Part shown: piece after piece, positions 1-5,746 of the stretch
How the letters are laid out: each line of letters starts with the position of its first letter
How positions within the stretch are numbered: the first letter of the stretch is position 1
Source of the DNA: Sedimentisphaerales bacterium
Lineage (GTDB): Bacteria > Planctomycetota > Phycisphaerae > Sedimentisphaerales > Anaerobacaceae
Assembly (NCBI GenBank): GCA_016933985.1
Contig: JAFGTU010000497.1
Coordinates: 1-5,768 of the forward strand
DNA: 5,768 nt
Direction: 5' to 3'
Position numbers and translations under genes: made by a program
The notes under the pieces: generated by a model
Told to the model about the DNA's origin: nothing
Database searches by the model: none
The model's input: the letters and a program-made list of their open reading frames with translations, nothing else

Positions 1-82
1 GCGTCAAGCCCGCGATCCGAGCGCTGGGTCGATTCTGAGGCGAATATTTGACGACAAATTATCAATTAGTTCAAAATGAACG

Positions 83-111
83 TTGACTTGGGCCGGTTTA
101 CGGCCTATTAT
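83..111 (+). promoter_or_regulatory. Sigma70-type promoter of the HEAT-repeat gene
   Basis: The -35 box TTGACT (83-88) and -10 box TATTAT (106-111) each match the consensus at five of six positions and are separated by exactly 17 nt. Transcription would start near 118-120, giving a leader of about 35 nt before the ATG at 154. The spacer holds a perfect 5-bp inverted repeat, GGCCG (91-95) and CGGCC (101-105), that touches the -10 box and could be an operator. It is the best-matching promoter in the window. A weaker alternative (TTGACG 48-53 with CAAAAT 72-77, 18-nt spacer) lies just upstream. Confidence 0.68.
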
Positions 112-122
112 TACTTGTGAAT

Positions 123-134
123 CGACGGGCGTCG
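123..134 (+). promoter_or_regulatory. Small dyad in the leader of the HEAT-repeat gene
   Basis: CGACG and CGTCG flank a central GG, forming a 12-bp dyad inside the predicted 5' leader. As RNA it would be a 4-bp hairpin with a GGGC loop, followed by TTTTCTTT and then the AAGG ribosome-binding site (143-146). It could be a weak attenuator or a protein site on DNA. The stem is too short to call a terminator, and chance is a real possibility. Confidence 0.25.
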
Positions 135-153
135 TTTTCTTTAAGGCCATGGG

Positions 154-2424
154 ATGTGCGCTAAGCGGCTGCAGCTTGGAATATTAGCATTTTTAGTATT
201 GTGCCAGTCCCCAGGCATGGTAAGTGCTGACCGGGGCGGGGTTGGCGTGGGCGCTGCGGAGTCGGTCAAGACCGCCGAGCTTGACCCTCAACTGACACTC
301 TTCAAAGGCGCGTTGCTTGACAAGGGTTCAAGTGACCAAATACGAATAAACGCTGCGGCAGTATTGTTGCTGAGCGACAATCCCCTTGCGCGTGAGATCC
401 TGCTTGGTGCGCTTAAGCAGGCCGAAAACGTTGCGGTGTGGGATGCCGTCTGTAAGGCGCTGATCCAGGCCGGGATGGAGAGGGGAACCATAGGTCGCGC
501 GGATGATTTTATCGAGCCGTTGCTTGGCGTCATGGCCGCCGAAAGCTCAACAACCGCCAAATTAGCTGCTGAGGCGACCCTGATCTTCCCCTATGAGCGG
601 ATATCCGAGCAGCTCGATAAGATAATAAACGACGACTCCGTACCGTTGAAGGCAAAACTCATTGTTATTTATGCACTCGAGTTGCATCCCGATGTAGGGG
701 CTGCGGTTGCACTTCTCAGGCTGGTTGACAATCCCCAGCAGGAGCTTGCTGATGATGCGAAAAGGGCGTTGCTCGCTATAGGGATATCGGCAGGTGAGGA
801 TGCTGCGGCTCGAAAGGCAATAATCAAGCAATTGAAAGCTGGAGACCCAACCGCCTTTCTGCAGAGACGTTTGATTCGGAAGGAGTCGCTTATCCGCAGC
901 GCCAAGGCTGAATTGGCGCTTTGGCAAAACCGCTACTTAACGGCCCTGGGCGAGGTATATGCCGCGATCGCCGATGATACGGAAAAAGCCAAGTTTCTGG
1001 CGGGACATTTGAGCGGTTCTGAGACCGTTGTGAGGCTCTGGGCGCTGGAGAGAATTCGGCAGGACCGTGTGGGCACAAGGCCTAATCCGAAACTGCCTTC
1101 TGAAGTTGGCGCTGTTCTGGTCGCCCTGATTTCGGATAGTGATAGGAACGTTCGGCTTAAGACGGCCGGCGTCTTGTCTTTTATGACTGAGGTTGACTCC
1201 GCACAGCAGTTGTTGGCCCAGCTCGGAAACGAACAGGACGGCGAGGTCAGAATGGAGCTTTTCAGTGCGTTGAGCAGGGCGTGCTATATCGCATTTCTGC
1301 CGAACTCGAAGGTGAAGATCGCCCCGGAGATACGAAAACAAACGCTCGAATGGGCGGTCAAGTATTTGTCGGACGAAACGGCGCAAAAGGCGCGAAAAGG
1401 GGCGGAAGCCTTAAGGATGCTCCTGGAGCAGGATGGATTGACGGATTCTGAGGCCGATAAATACTTTGGTTTTCTTGCTAACAAGTACCTTTCTCTGAAA
1501 AAAGACTCCGATGGGCCCCTTCGCGGCGAGCTGCTCAGCACCATGGCATCTCTGTGTGGTCCGCAGAGTGTTCGCAGAGACCTCTCGATCAAGCAATTCG
1601 GGCCGCTCTTTGAGGCTGCTCTGACCGACAAGACCGATTCTGTCCGCGAATCGGCGGTTGACGGGCTTGCCTATATTGACAAGGCGGCGATCCTGAAGAG
1701 GCTTAGGAAGGACTTCGTCAATGATGCAAGCATGATAATAAGGAAGAAACTGATAAACCTGGCGGCTGAGGTAGGCGGGAAAGAGGATTTGCCTTGGCTG
1801 GCCGGGAAAGTGGGGGTAAACTCAGAAAGCGAACCGGCTTGGCAGGCAATGCTCAAGATATTCAATGGTGCCGATGCCGACACTCTGAGCGCCTGGGTGG
1901 AGAATATTGTTGCTGAAACTGGCGGCATAAGGGCCTCTGACAGCCAGAGGATTACATTTTTGGAAATCGCAGAGCGAAAAGCCGTTGCAGAAAACAAGCC
2001 CCAAATGCTCCAAGAGGTCAGAGAAAACCTCGCTGAGCTCTACAAGAAGACCGGGCAATTCGAGCTTTCGGCGGACTATTTAAGCCGATTATATGAGACT
2101 GCGGCGACTGCTAAGGCGAAAAGAGCAATATTACCGGACCTTATGTATGTTTATTTGCGAATCCCTGAGGTTGATTTAGCCTCAAAACTGGTGGAAAACT
2201 GCCTTCAGGAGCAGGATCTGGATACTAATGACGCTGTTCTACGGTCAGTGGACGATTATTTTGCAGAACTCCCGGCGGGCGCAGAGCCAAACGGATTATT
2301 GGACGCATTTGGCAATATCCAGGTCCCAAGGGGCAGGCCATTGTGGCAGAATCGGCTCAGGGAGTGGATGATCCGCTTCGGCAAGGTTCAGGCCAGCGGG
2401 AAGCTGGAGCCGGACGGGACATAG
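154..2424 (+). CDS. Exported HEAT-repeat (alpha-solenoid) protein of unknown function
   Basis: This 756-residue protein has no catalytic motif that I recognise. Residues 1-25 look like a Sec signal peptide: basic KR at 4-5, hydrophobic stretch 6-17, and a plausible signal peptidase I site after VSA (23-25). There is no good lipobox because LVLC lacks the small residue before Cys. The mature part is almost wholly helical, with HEAT-like units such as those at about 60-73, 330-345, 362-376, 494-508 and 525-541, which show the D-x-x-V-R spacing typical of HEAT repeats. Residues 617-690 look more like TPR helices (ELYKKTGQFELSADYL). The ATG at 154 is chosen because AAGG lies 7 nt upstream and the signal peptide starts there. 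The gene has its own promoter and is separated from the translation genes by 315 nt, so a functional link to them is not implied. A periplasmic or envelope scaffold that binds other proteins is the most likely role, by inference from the fold. Confidence 0.85.
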   Translation: MCAKRLQLGILAFLVLCQSPGMVSADRGGVGVGAAESVKTAELDPQLTLFKGALLDKGSSDQIRINAAAVLLLSDNPLAREILLGALKQAENVAVWDAVCKALIQAGMERGTIGRADDFIEPLLGVMAAESSTTAKLAAEATLIFPYERISEQLDKIINDDSVPLKAKLIVIYALELHPDVGAAVALLRLVDNPQQELADDAKRALLAIGISAGEDAAARKAIIKQLKAGDPTAFLQRRLIRKESLIRSAKAELALWQNRYLTALGEVYAAIADDTEKAKFLAGHLSGSETVVRLWALERIRQDRVGTRPNPKLPSEVGAVLVALISDSDRNVRLKTAGVLSFMTEVDSAQQLLAQLGNEQDGEVRMELFSALSRACYIAFLPNSKVKIAPEIRKQTLEWAVKYLSDETAQKARKGAEALRMLLEQDGLTDSEADKYFGFLANKYLSLKKDSDGPLRGELLSTMASLCGPQSVRRDLSIKQFGPLFEAALTDKTDSVRESAVDGLAYIDKAAILKRLRKDFVNDASMIIRKKLINLAAEVGGKEDLPWLAGKVGVNSESEPAWQAMLKIFNGADADTLSAWVENIVAETGGIRASDSQRITFLEIAERKAVAENKPQMLQEVRENLAELYKKTGQFELSADYLSRLYETAATAKAKRAILPDLMYVYLRIPEVDLASKLVENCLQEQDLDTNDAVLRSVDDYFAELPAGAEPNGLLDAFGNIQVPRGRPLWQNRLREWMIRFGKVQASGKLEPDGT

Positions 2425-2739
2425 AGTGCCATCCGTTGAGTGCTCAATTGGCTGACCTGAGCGTTTATGCCGCGATGGTGGGGCAACGACCATTTGCAGA
2501 AATTTCTTTTTTTTCAGATTTTTCGAGATTTTCAAGTTTTTTGTGTTTGCACATGGCTCTGAGTTTCTGTAAACTTAGCGATTTATACCAAAGGGCTTAG
2601 GACAATTGAGATTTCTGGATGCCGGTTTAACAAAGCCGGGGCCAGAGACAAGGGAAGTGTTCGTATATTTGTATGTACGGACAAGGCAGGTTTGTTGGTT
2701 CTTATTCGATCTCCGAGTTGGCTTGGCAGATCGAGTGTC
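2425..2739. other. Gene-free interval between the HEAT gene and tRNA-Thr
   Basis: I see no supportable gene here on either strand. Shortly after the HEAT stop codon there are short competing dyads (TTGAG 2436-2440 with CTCAA 2443-2447; GCTCA 2442-2446 with TGAGC 2458-2462). A weak stem, ATGGT (2475-2479) with ACCAT (2489-2493), precedes a T-rich stretch at 2503-2543 that includes eight consecutive T (2507-2514). This may end transcription of the HEAT gene, but the stem is weak and 13 nt from the T run. Positions 2516-2535 are an imperfect tandem 10-mer (AGATTTTTCG, AGATTTTCAA). I found no convincing promoter for tRNA-Thr, although one must exist here or further upstream. Confidence 0.5.
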
Positions 2740-2812
<73 letters not shown>

Positions 2813-2839
2813 AAATGCAACTGGTTCAAGCCGGGACGC

Positions 2840-2863
2840 CGCGATCCGTTTTGACGGGGCGCG
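2840..2863 (+). terminator. Hairpin between tRNA-Thr and tuf, possible weak terminator or processing site
   Basis: CGCG-A-TCCGT (2840-2849) pairs with ACGGG-G-CGCG (2854-2863) around a TTTG loop: nine pairs including one T-G wobble, and one A-G mismatch. It starts 28 nt after the tRNA. A short T run (2869-2872, interrupted by G) follows 5 nt later, and a seven-T run lies at 2898-2904. It could partly end the tRNA transcript, or act as an RNase processing or attenuation element before tuf. The poor T tract argues against an efficient intrinsic terminator. Confidence 0.35.
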
Positions 2864-2969
2864 ATAGGTTTTGGTTGTGGGTAGGCTATAGATTTAGTTT
2901 TTTTAGCGTTTGGGAATTAGGTGGTAGAGCAAAAGACTATGGAGCAATTCAATACTAACCCAGGACATT

Positions 2970-2974
2970 GGAGG
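2970..2974 (+). promoter_or_regulatory. Ribosome-binding site of tuf
   Basis: GGAGG lies 11 nt before the ATG at 2986. The spacing is slightly long but usual for strong sites, and it fixes the tuf start together with the conserved N-terminus (FERTKPHINVGTIGH). No clear promoter was found in the 173-nt leader between tRNA-Thr and tuf, so tuf may be transcribed from upstream through the tRNA. Confidence 0.75.
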
Positions 2975-2985
2975 TTTAGATAAAG

Positions 2986-4212
2986 ATGGCTAAGGCTGTA
3001 TTCGAGCGAACAAAACCGCATATCAACGTTGGAACTATCGGTCATGTGGACCACGGCAAGACGACTCTGACAGCCGCGATGACGAAGGTGATGGAGTTTA
3101 AGGGGCTGTCGAAGTTCAAGTCTTACGACGAGATTGCCAAGGCCTCTGAGTCCCAGGGTCGGCGGGATCCGACGAAGATTCTGACGATATCGACGGCGCA
3201 CGTTGAATACGTTACGGAGAATCGACACTACGCCCACGTCGATTGCCCGGGTCACGCGGACTACGTAAAGAACATGATAACCGGTGCGGCACAGATGGAC
3301 GGGGCTATTCTTGTAGTCAGCGCCGCTGACGGCCCTATGCCTCAGACGCGCGAGCATATTCTGCTGGCCCGGCAGGTTAACGTGCCGAAGATTGTGGTGT
3401 TCCTTAACAAGGTTGACTTGGTTGACGATCCGGAGCTAATCGATCTGGTCGAGCTCGAGATAAGAGACCTGCTGAACAAGTATGAGTTTCCCGGCGACGA
3501 TATCCCGATTATTAAGGGCAATGCCTTGGGAGCGATGAGAGCCCAGAGCATAGACGATCCTGTCTGCCAGGCGATTATCGAACTGCTCAAGGTGATGGAT
3601 GAGTACATTCCCATCCCGGTACGCGAGGTTGATAAGCCGTTTCTTATGCCTATCGAGGATGTCTTTAGCATCAAGGGTCGCGGCACGGTTGGGACAGGGC
3701 GTGTGGATCGCGGGAAGATTCATGTGGGCGAGGAGGTCGAAATCATCGGTCTTTCCAAGGATATTCGCAAGACCGTTGTTACGGGCGTCGAGATGTTCAA
3801 CAAGACACTTAGCGAAGGACAGGCCGGCGACAACATCGGACTGTTGCTGCGTGGCGTGGAAAAGAAAGAGCTTGAGCGCGGGCAGGTTTGTGCGGCGCCC
3901 GGCAGCATTACGCCTCATACTAAGTTCGAGTCCGAGGTCTATGTGCTAACGAAGGAAGAGGGCGGTCGGCATACCCCGTTCTTCCCGGGTTACAGGCCTC
4001 AGTTCTACTTTAGAACGACCGACGTTACCGGTTCTATTCACGCAATGAAGAGCCGGGACGGCAAGACGGCTGAGATGTGTATGCCCGGCGATAACATAGC
4101 CATGGATGTTGAGATTATTTCGCCGATAGCTATGGAAGAAGGGCTTCGCTTCGCTATTCGCGAAGGCGGTCGGACGGTCGGCGCCGGCGTAGTGACCAAG
4201 GTTGTCGAATAA
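2986..4212 (+). CDS. tuf: Elongation factor Tu
   Basis: EF-Tu is the cytoplasmic GTPase that carries aminoacyl-tRNA to the ribosomal A site. The three-domain protein is full length at 408 residues, compared with 394 in E. coli. Visible GTPase motifs are the P-loop GHVDHGKT (19-26), DCPGH with the catalytic His (86-90) and NKVD (141-144). Domains 2 and 3 are well conserved, including GRGTV, GVEMF, GGRHTPFF, YRPQFYFRTTDVTG and the final REGGRTVGAGVV. Three features depart from the norm. Switch I has about five extra residues and KILTI where RGITI is usual, although the Mg-binding Thr is kept (67). The G5 motif is NAL (179-181) rather than SAL. Domain 3 has about five extra residues at 350-365. 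The remaining extra length comes from about three residues after the G5 motif and one in domain 2. The frame is intact and these changes look like lineage traits, not damage. The switch I form resembles planctomycete EF-Tu as I recall it. The gene is followed by rpmG, tRNA-Trp, secE and nusG. Confidence 0.98.
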   Translation: MAKAVFERTKPHINVGTIGHVDHGKTTLTAAMTKVMEFKGLSKFKSYDEIAKASESQGRRDPTKILTISTAHVEYVTENRHYAHVDCPGHADYVKNMITGAAQMDGAILVVSAADGPMPQTREHILLARQVNVPKIVVFLNKVDLVDDPELIDLVELEIRDLLNKYEFPGDDIPIIKGNALGAMRAQSIDDPVCQAIIELLKVMDEYIPIPVREVDKPFLMPIEDVFSIKGRGTVGTGRVDRGKIHVGEEVEIIGLSKDIRKTVVTGVEMFNKTLSEGQAGDNIGLLLRGVEKKELERGQVCAAPGSITPHTKFESEVYVLTKEEGGRHTPFFPGYRPQFYFRTTDVTGSIHAMKSRDGKTAEMCMPGDNIAMDVEIISPIAMEEGLRFAIREGGRTVGAGVVTKVVE

Positions 4213-4216
4213 TTGT

Positions 4217-4243
4217 CTCGGTTTAGATTCGCATCTGCCCGAG
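4217..4243 (+). other. Stem-loop just after the tuf stop codon
   Basis: The outer stem CTCGG (4217-4221) pairs with CCGAG (4239-4243), and the inner stem AGAT (4225-4228) pairs with ATCT (4233-4236) around a TCGC loop. It starts 4 nt after the tuf stop. No T run follows, so it is not a standard intrinsic terminator. It could protect the tuf 3' end or reduce read-through into rpmG. Its role is inferred from position only. Confidence 0.4.
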
Positions 4244-4349
4244 TGCAGCAGGCGAGTTCTCCGGGTAACGTAGTATATCCGGCATGGAGGCCGTGGCGAA
4301 TAACGTATTATTCTGCCCCGGTCGGCGCGCCCGGATGGGAACGAACTGT

Positions 4350-4520
4350 ATGGCCAAGAAAAAAAGCAAAAGGGAATATGTCTGGCTTGAATGCAGTCAG
4401 TGCAGCTCAAGAAACTATCGGACGGATGTCAGTGTGGCGGAGGGTACGCCGAAGTTCACCCTAAAGAAGTATTGCAAAAAGGAGCGTGCCCATACAGTTC
4501 ACAAGATACGGCGAAAATAG
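4350..4520 (+). CDS. rpmG: 50S ribosomal protein L33
   Basis: This 56-residue basic protein of the large ribosomal subunit has the usual L33 length (about 50-56). It starts MAKKKSKREYVWLEC and ends in the typical FTLKKYCKK...HTVHK form. Zinc-type L33 proteins carry two CxxC pairs. Here the first pair is intact (Cys15, Cys18), but the second is Cys42-x-x-Glu45, so one ligand is changed. The ATG at 4350 is preferred because TGGGA lies 9 nt upstream and the start matches the family. In-frame ATGs at 4284 and 4335 would add 22 or 5 residues that do not look like L33. It lies 137 nt after tuf and 40 nt before tRNA-Trp. Having rpmG just upstream of secE-nusG is common in bacteria, which supports the call. 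Confidence 0.93.
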   Translation: MAKKKSKREYVWLECSQCSSRNYRTDVSVAEGTPKFTLKKYCKKERAHTVHKIRRK

Positions 4521-4560
4521 GCTTGCGCCCCTCCTTACGGTGCCAGTGAAAACGATAGTT

Positions 4561-4633
4561 AGGCCAGTAGCTCAATTGGCAGAGCGTCGGTCTCCAAAAC
4601 CGAAGGTTGGGGGTTCGACTCCCTCCTGGCCTG
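4561..4633 (+). tRNA. tRNA-Trp, anticodon CCA
   Basis: The acceptor stem AGGCCAG (4561-4567) pairs with CTGGCCT (4626-4632), and the discriminator is G (4633), as usual in bacterial tRNA-Trp. The D stem is GCTC/GAGC with GG in the loop. The anticodon stem TCGGT/ACCGA encloses CTCCAAA, with anticodon CCA at 4594-4596. The T arm is GGGGG-TTCGACT-CCCTC with one G-T pair. A15 and T48 form the expected Levitt pair. CCA is not encoded and five T follow directly. Its place just upstream of secE-nusG is widespread in bacteria. Being embedded between protein genes, it is probably released from a shared transcript by RNase P and 3' processing. Confidence 0.97.
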
Positions 4634-4638
4634 TTTTT

Positions 4639-4680
4639 GCCGAGTTGAATTGTCGGCGAGTTCAACGAGACGGATTCAAT
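4639..4680 (+). promoter_or_regulatory. Possible structured leader of secE (pseudoknot or alternative pairings)
   Basis: GCCGA (4639-4643) pairs with TCGGC (4653-4657), leaving a 9-nt loop. Within that loop GTTGAA (4644-4649) is perfectly complementary to TTCAAC (4661-4666), which would form an H-type pseudoknot. An overlapping loop segment (4644-4650) can instead pair with ATTCAAT (4674-4680), directly beside the AAGGG ribosome-binding site (4681-4685). Mutually exclusive pairings near a ribosome-binding site could control secE translation. Short complementarities like these can also arise by chance. Confidence 0.25.
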
Positions 4681-4696
4681 AAGGGATTTTTTGATC

Positions 4697-5101
4697 ATGG
4701 CTTTTAATATCTACAAACGAGGCCAAGGCAAATATACAAGGCTGTGCACGGCCTTTGGCGGGGCGTTAATCGCCGGGGGCGGCTGTTGGAGGCTTTATCA
4801 GAAGCTTGGCGCCTGGCTGACGAGCCTGCCGAGGAATACTGCGATGTGGGTCGAGATCATGGTTCCGGTCGGGCTATTCACGGTTTTGGCCCTTTTTCTG
4901 TTGTGGCTCGTAAACAAACATTCTGTTGCCGACTTCATGATCGCCGCCGAGGGTGAAATGAAGAAGGTTAGCTGGTCGAGCAGGCAGGAGATCGTTGTTT
5001 CGACGACCGTCGTGATTGTCGTTGTGATCCTGATGGCTTTGGTGCTGTTCGTTACGGATATGACTTTCAGGACGTTTTTCACGTGGATACTGGAAGGATA
5101 G
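4697..5101 (+). CDS. secE: Preprotein translocase subunit SecE
   Basis: SecE is the essential small subunit that clamps SecY in the inner-membrane SecYEG channel. The protein has 134 residues, near the three-helix E. coli form (127) and longer than the single-helix form (about 60). Predicted membrane segments lie at about 16-37, 51-72 and 99-120. The conserved cytoplasmic amphipathic segment and SecE signature lie at about 85-98 (EMKKVSWSSRQE), with Ser where many homologues have Pro after Trp. The last helix (Val/Ile-rich) is the essential one in the family. I chose ATG 4697 because MAFNIYKRGQG resembles planctomycete SecE starts as I recall them and AAGGG lies 11 nt upstream. A TTG two codons earlier (4691) is also possible. 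It lies directly between tRNA-Trp and nusG, its usual neighbours. Confidence 0.94.
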   Translation: MAFNIYKRGQGKYTRLCTAFGGALIAGGGCWRLYQKLGAWLTSLPRNTAMWVEIMVPVGLFTVLALFLLWLVNKHSVADFMIAAEGEMKKVSWSSRQEIVVSTTVVIVVVILMALVLFVTDMTFRTFFTWILEG

Positions 5102-5162
5102 TGGTTGTGCAGTCGAAGGGCACATGCGGTACGGATTAGAATATAGGAAATAAGGTACTGAT

Positions 5163-5705
5163 ATGCAGTGGTACGTTCTGCGAGTTGCGGCAAACAAAGA
5201 GGTTCAGGTCAGGAAGTCTCTTGCGCAAAAAGTCGAGAAGGAAGGTCTGAGCGACATTATCGGCCGAGTTGAAGTTCCCGTCGAGCAGATCAAGCGGATC
5301 CGCGGCAACAAGCAGACCGTCCACAAAAGGAAACTGTACCCGGGTTATGTGTTCATGGAGATGGAGGCTACCGAAGACGGTCGCGTGCCGGAAAAGGCCT
5401 GGTTCGTAATCAAGGGGACTGCCGGCGTCGGCGATTTCATAGGCACCGAGGGCGTGCCGACTCCCATGAGAGATACTGATGTGGCCAAGATGTTGCTGGA
5501 GGCCGAGAAGCCTGAAGAGGCTCCGAGCATCAAGGTCGAGTTCCAAAAGGGCGACCAGATCAAGATTCGTGAAGGGGCGTTCGAGAACTTTGAGGGGGTC
5601 GTCGATTCAATCGACTCAGAACGGGGGATTGTCAAGGTGATTGTGACAATATTCGGCAGAAGCACTCCCCTTGACATAGAGTACTGGCAGATCGAGAAAG
5701 TGTGA
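5163..5705 (+). CDS. nusG: Transcription termination/antitermination factor NusG
   Basis: NusG binds the RNA polymerase clamp through its N-terminal domain to favour elongation, and its KOW domain contacts Rho or ribosomal protein S10. The protein has 180 residues, very close to E. coli NusG (181), with no large insertion. The NGN domain spans about 1-110, with WYVLRVAANKE at 3-13, YPGYVF at 59-64 and the VGDFIG segment. The KOW domain spans about 127-162 (GDQIKIREGAFENFEG), then a conserved tail with FGR and a short C-terminus. Ala replaces the common Pro in the G-x-F motif of the KOW domain. ATG 5163 follows AAGG by 7 nt and begins directly at the conserved W-Y-V. The gap to secE is 61 nt without a good promoter, so the two genes are probably cotranscribed. 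Confidence 0.97.
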   Translation: MQWYVLRVAANKEVQVRKSLAQKVEKEGLSDIIGRVEVPVEQIKRIRGNKQTVHKRKLYPGYVFMEMEATEDGRVPEKAWFVIKGTAGVGDFIGTEGVPTPMRDTDVAKMLLEAEKPEEAPSIKVEFQKGDQIKIREGAFENFEGVVDSIDSERGIVKVIVTIFGRSTPLDIEYWQIEKV

Positions 5706-5740
5706 TTGTCATCGCTGAGGAATTCGGCGTCTGATATCCG

Positions 5741-5746
5741 AGGAGG
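5741..5746 (+). promoter_or_regulatory. Shine-Dalgarno sequence of the next gene, probably rplK
   Basis: AGGAGG is a perfect Shine-Dalgarno core 35 nt after the nusG stop codon. In almost all bacteria with this gene order the next gene is rplK (L11). No ATG follows within the window. A TTG at 5763-5765 lies 16 nt away, which is long, so the true start may be this TTG or a codon just beyond 5768. The identity of the gene is inferred from conserved order only. Confidence 0.55.

Noticed and set aside
1..79. Possible 3' end of an upstream gene
   Set aside because: Two frames are open from the window edge (ending with TGA at 49-51 or at 77-79). With so few codons, neither can be chosen or assigned to a family.
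2547..2575. TTGCAC, 17 nt, TAAACT as a promoter for tRNA-Thr
   Set aside because: The spacing is right, but both boxes are poor matches and the predicted start is about 160 nt before the tRNA.
2343..2600. Plus-strand 85-codon frame overlapping the end of the HEAT gene
   Set aside because: Most of its first third overlaps the real gene in another frame, and the rest crosses the T-rich gap. It has no ribosome-binding site or recognisable motif.
2851..2856. TTGACG as a -35 box for tuf
   Set aside because: It lies in the loop and stem of the 2840-2863 hairpin. The nearest -10-like sequence (TATAGA 2887-2892) is 30 nt away, too far for sigma70.
2919..2930. AGGTGGTAGAGC resembling a tRNA D arm in the tuf leader
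   Set aside because: No matching D-stem partner, anticodon arm, T arm or acceptor stem surrounds it, so a tRNA remnant cannot be supported.
4284..4349. N-terminal extension of L33 from in-frame ATG 4284
   Set aside because: The 22 extra residues do not resemble L33, and the ATG at 4350 begins with the family-like MAKKK after a suitable ribosome-binding site.
4213..4464. Plus-strand 83-codon frame starting with TTG just after tuf
   Set aside because: It overlaps rpmG in another frame, its start lies 1 nt after the tuf stop without a ribosome-binding site, and its Arg/Ser-rich composition is typical of shadow frames.
4634..4638. TTTTT directly after tRNA-Trp as a terminator tail
   Set aside because: There is no separate hairpin besides the tRNA itself, and secE, which has no evident promoter, follows closely. 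Read-through is more likely.
4456..4698. Minus-strand open frame of 80 codons (contains GGSRTPNLRFWRPTLCQLSY)
   Set aside because: This is the antisense translation of the tRNA-Trp gene, with the same artefact pattern.
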